Part shown: one piece after another, positions 7,348 through 7,646 of the stretch
Layout: each line of letters begins with the position of its first letter
Position numbering within the stretch: the stretch's first letter is position 1
Assembly (NCBI GenBank): GCA_022708005.1
Contig: JAKIZN010000068.1
Coordinates: 1-7,646, forward strand
Direction of reading: 5' to 3'
Length of the DNA stretch: 7,646 nucleotides
DNA from: Bacteroidota bacterium
GTDB taxonomy: Bacteria; Bacteroidota; Ignavibacteria; Kapaibacteriales; UBA2268
Translations under genes and position numbers: made by a program
Notes under the pieces: generated by a model
What the model saw: the letters and a program-made list of their open reading frames with translations, nothing else
What the model was told of the DNA's origin: nothing
Database searches by the model: none

Positions 7348-7646
7348 CTATTCCTGAATCTTTGCTTTCCGCTTCCTTGATATAAAAATTCCAGCTACTG
7401 CTAATAAAAGCGTAGAAAGGCTTATCCACTTGCCTTTTGCGTATGCCGCAGAGTCATAGTAAAGTTCAATTTTATGGCTGCCCTGCTCGAGTGGAATAGC
7501 TCTAAAGCAATAATTTGAACGATATACTTTTGACGACTTCCCGTCCACTTTTGCCTGCCAAGCTGGATAATATATTTCGCTCAAGCATAGCACGGAATTT
7601 CGCTTAGCGTCAGCTTCGAGCAAAATACGATTATTCGTATATTTTG
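7348..7646 (-). CDS. YfhO family membrane protein, C-terminal part (5' end outside window)
   Basis: The minus-strand frame stays open from the window edge to a TAG at 7348-7350 and gives the last 98 residues of a protein. It reads KYTNNRILLEADA, then LSEIYYPAWQAKVDGK, a YRSNYCFRAI stretch and GSHKIELYYD, followed by a hydrophobic segment (ISLSTLLLAVAGIFI) and a basic tail (RKRKAK). This is the typical end of the YfhO family: a small beta-rich domain with the YYPxWxAxVDG signature, then a final transmembrane helix. YfhO proteins are large polytopic membrane proteins; in Bacillus subtilis YfhO takes part in glycosylation of lipoteichoic acid, while the role in Bacteroidota is unclear. The coding sequence runs past the TTG at 7621-7623, which is an internal Leu codon, since family-like sequence continues upstream of it to the window edge. 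Confidence 0.85.
   Translation of the reverse strand, partial: KYTNNRILLEADAKRNSVLCLSEIYYPAWQAKVDGKSSKVYRSNYCFRAIPLEQGSHKIELYYDSAAYAKGKWISLSTLLLAVAGIFISRKRKAKIQE

Noticed and set aside
1..7646. CRISPR array, tRNA or rRNA, insertion sequence, phage or defence genes
   Set aside because: I found no regularly spaced repeats, tRNA-like cloverleaf, transposase motifs or terminal inverted repeats. Nearly all of the window is accounted for by the two genes.

Overview
The window holds one very large gene on the + strand and the 3' end of a second gene facing it. The large gene (309-7145, 2278 residues) is a SprA/Sov-type protein, the giant outer-membrane barrel that forms the translocon of the type IX secretion system (T9SS). 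SprA is essentially confined to Bacteroidota and close relatives in the FCB group, so the DNA very probably comes from such an organism. The moderate G+C of the gene, the very AT-rich non-coding DNA and the lack of a Shine-Dalgarno sequence fit this. I cannot place it to class. The protein matches the family by motif and layout rather than by close identity to the Flavobacterium or Porphyromonas proteins I recall, so a deep-branching Bacteroidota, Ignavibacteria/Chlorobi-like or Kapabacteria-like genome is possible.

Layout. Positions 1-308 are AT-rich leader with no convincing gene and two weak Bacteroidota-style promoter matches. Position 309 is a TTG start for sprA, fixed by an in-frame TAA just upstream (303-305) and by the signal-sequence-like N-terminus that begins there. 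The sprA gene is intact to the TAG at 7143-7145. The 202-base convergent gap that follows contains a perfect 15-bp hairpin (7183-7215). Its U-tract lies on the minus-strand side, so it is a proper intrinsic terminator for the opposing gene and could also stop sprA transcripts. From 7348 to the window end, on the minus strand, lies the C-terminal part of a YfhO-like membrane protein whose 5' end is outside the window.

How the genes relate. SprA would act in the outer membrane, passing folded T9SS cargo proteins to the cell surface with partners such as PorV and a plug protein, none of which is encoded here. The YfhO-like protein is a polytopic inner-membrane protein of uncertain role in this phylum, linked to envelope glycosylation in Firmicutes. 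The two genes are convergent and share no operon; their proximity need not mean shared function.

Novelty. I see no unknown multi-gene system. The points worth a second look are the TTG start with two successive hydrophobic N-terminal segments, a small Asp/Asn-rich duplicated motif inside SprA that resembles calcium-binding loops, an Ala/Glu-rich helical insert among the barrel strands, and the asymmetric convergent terminator.
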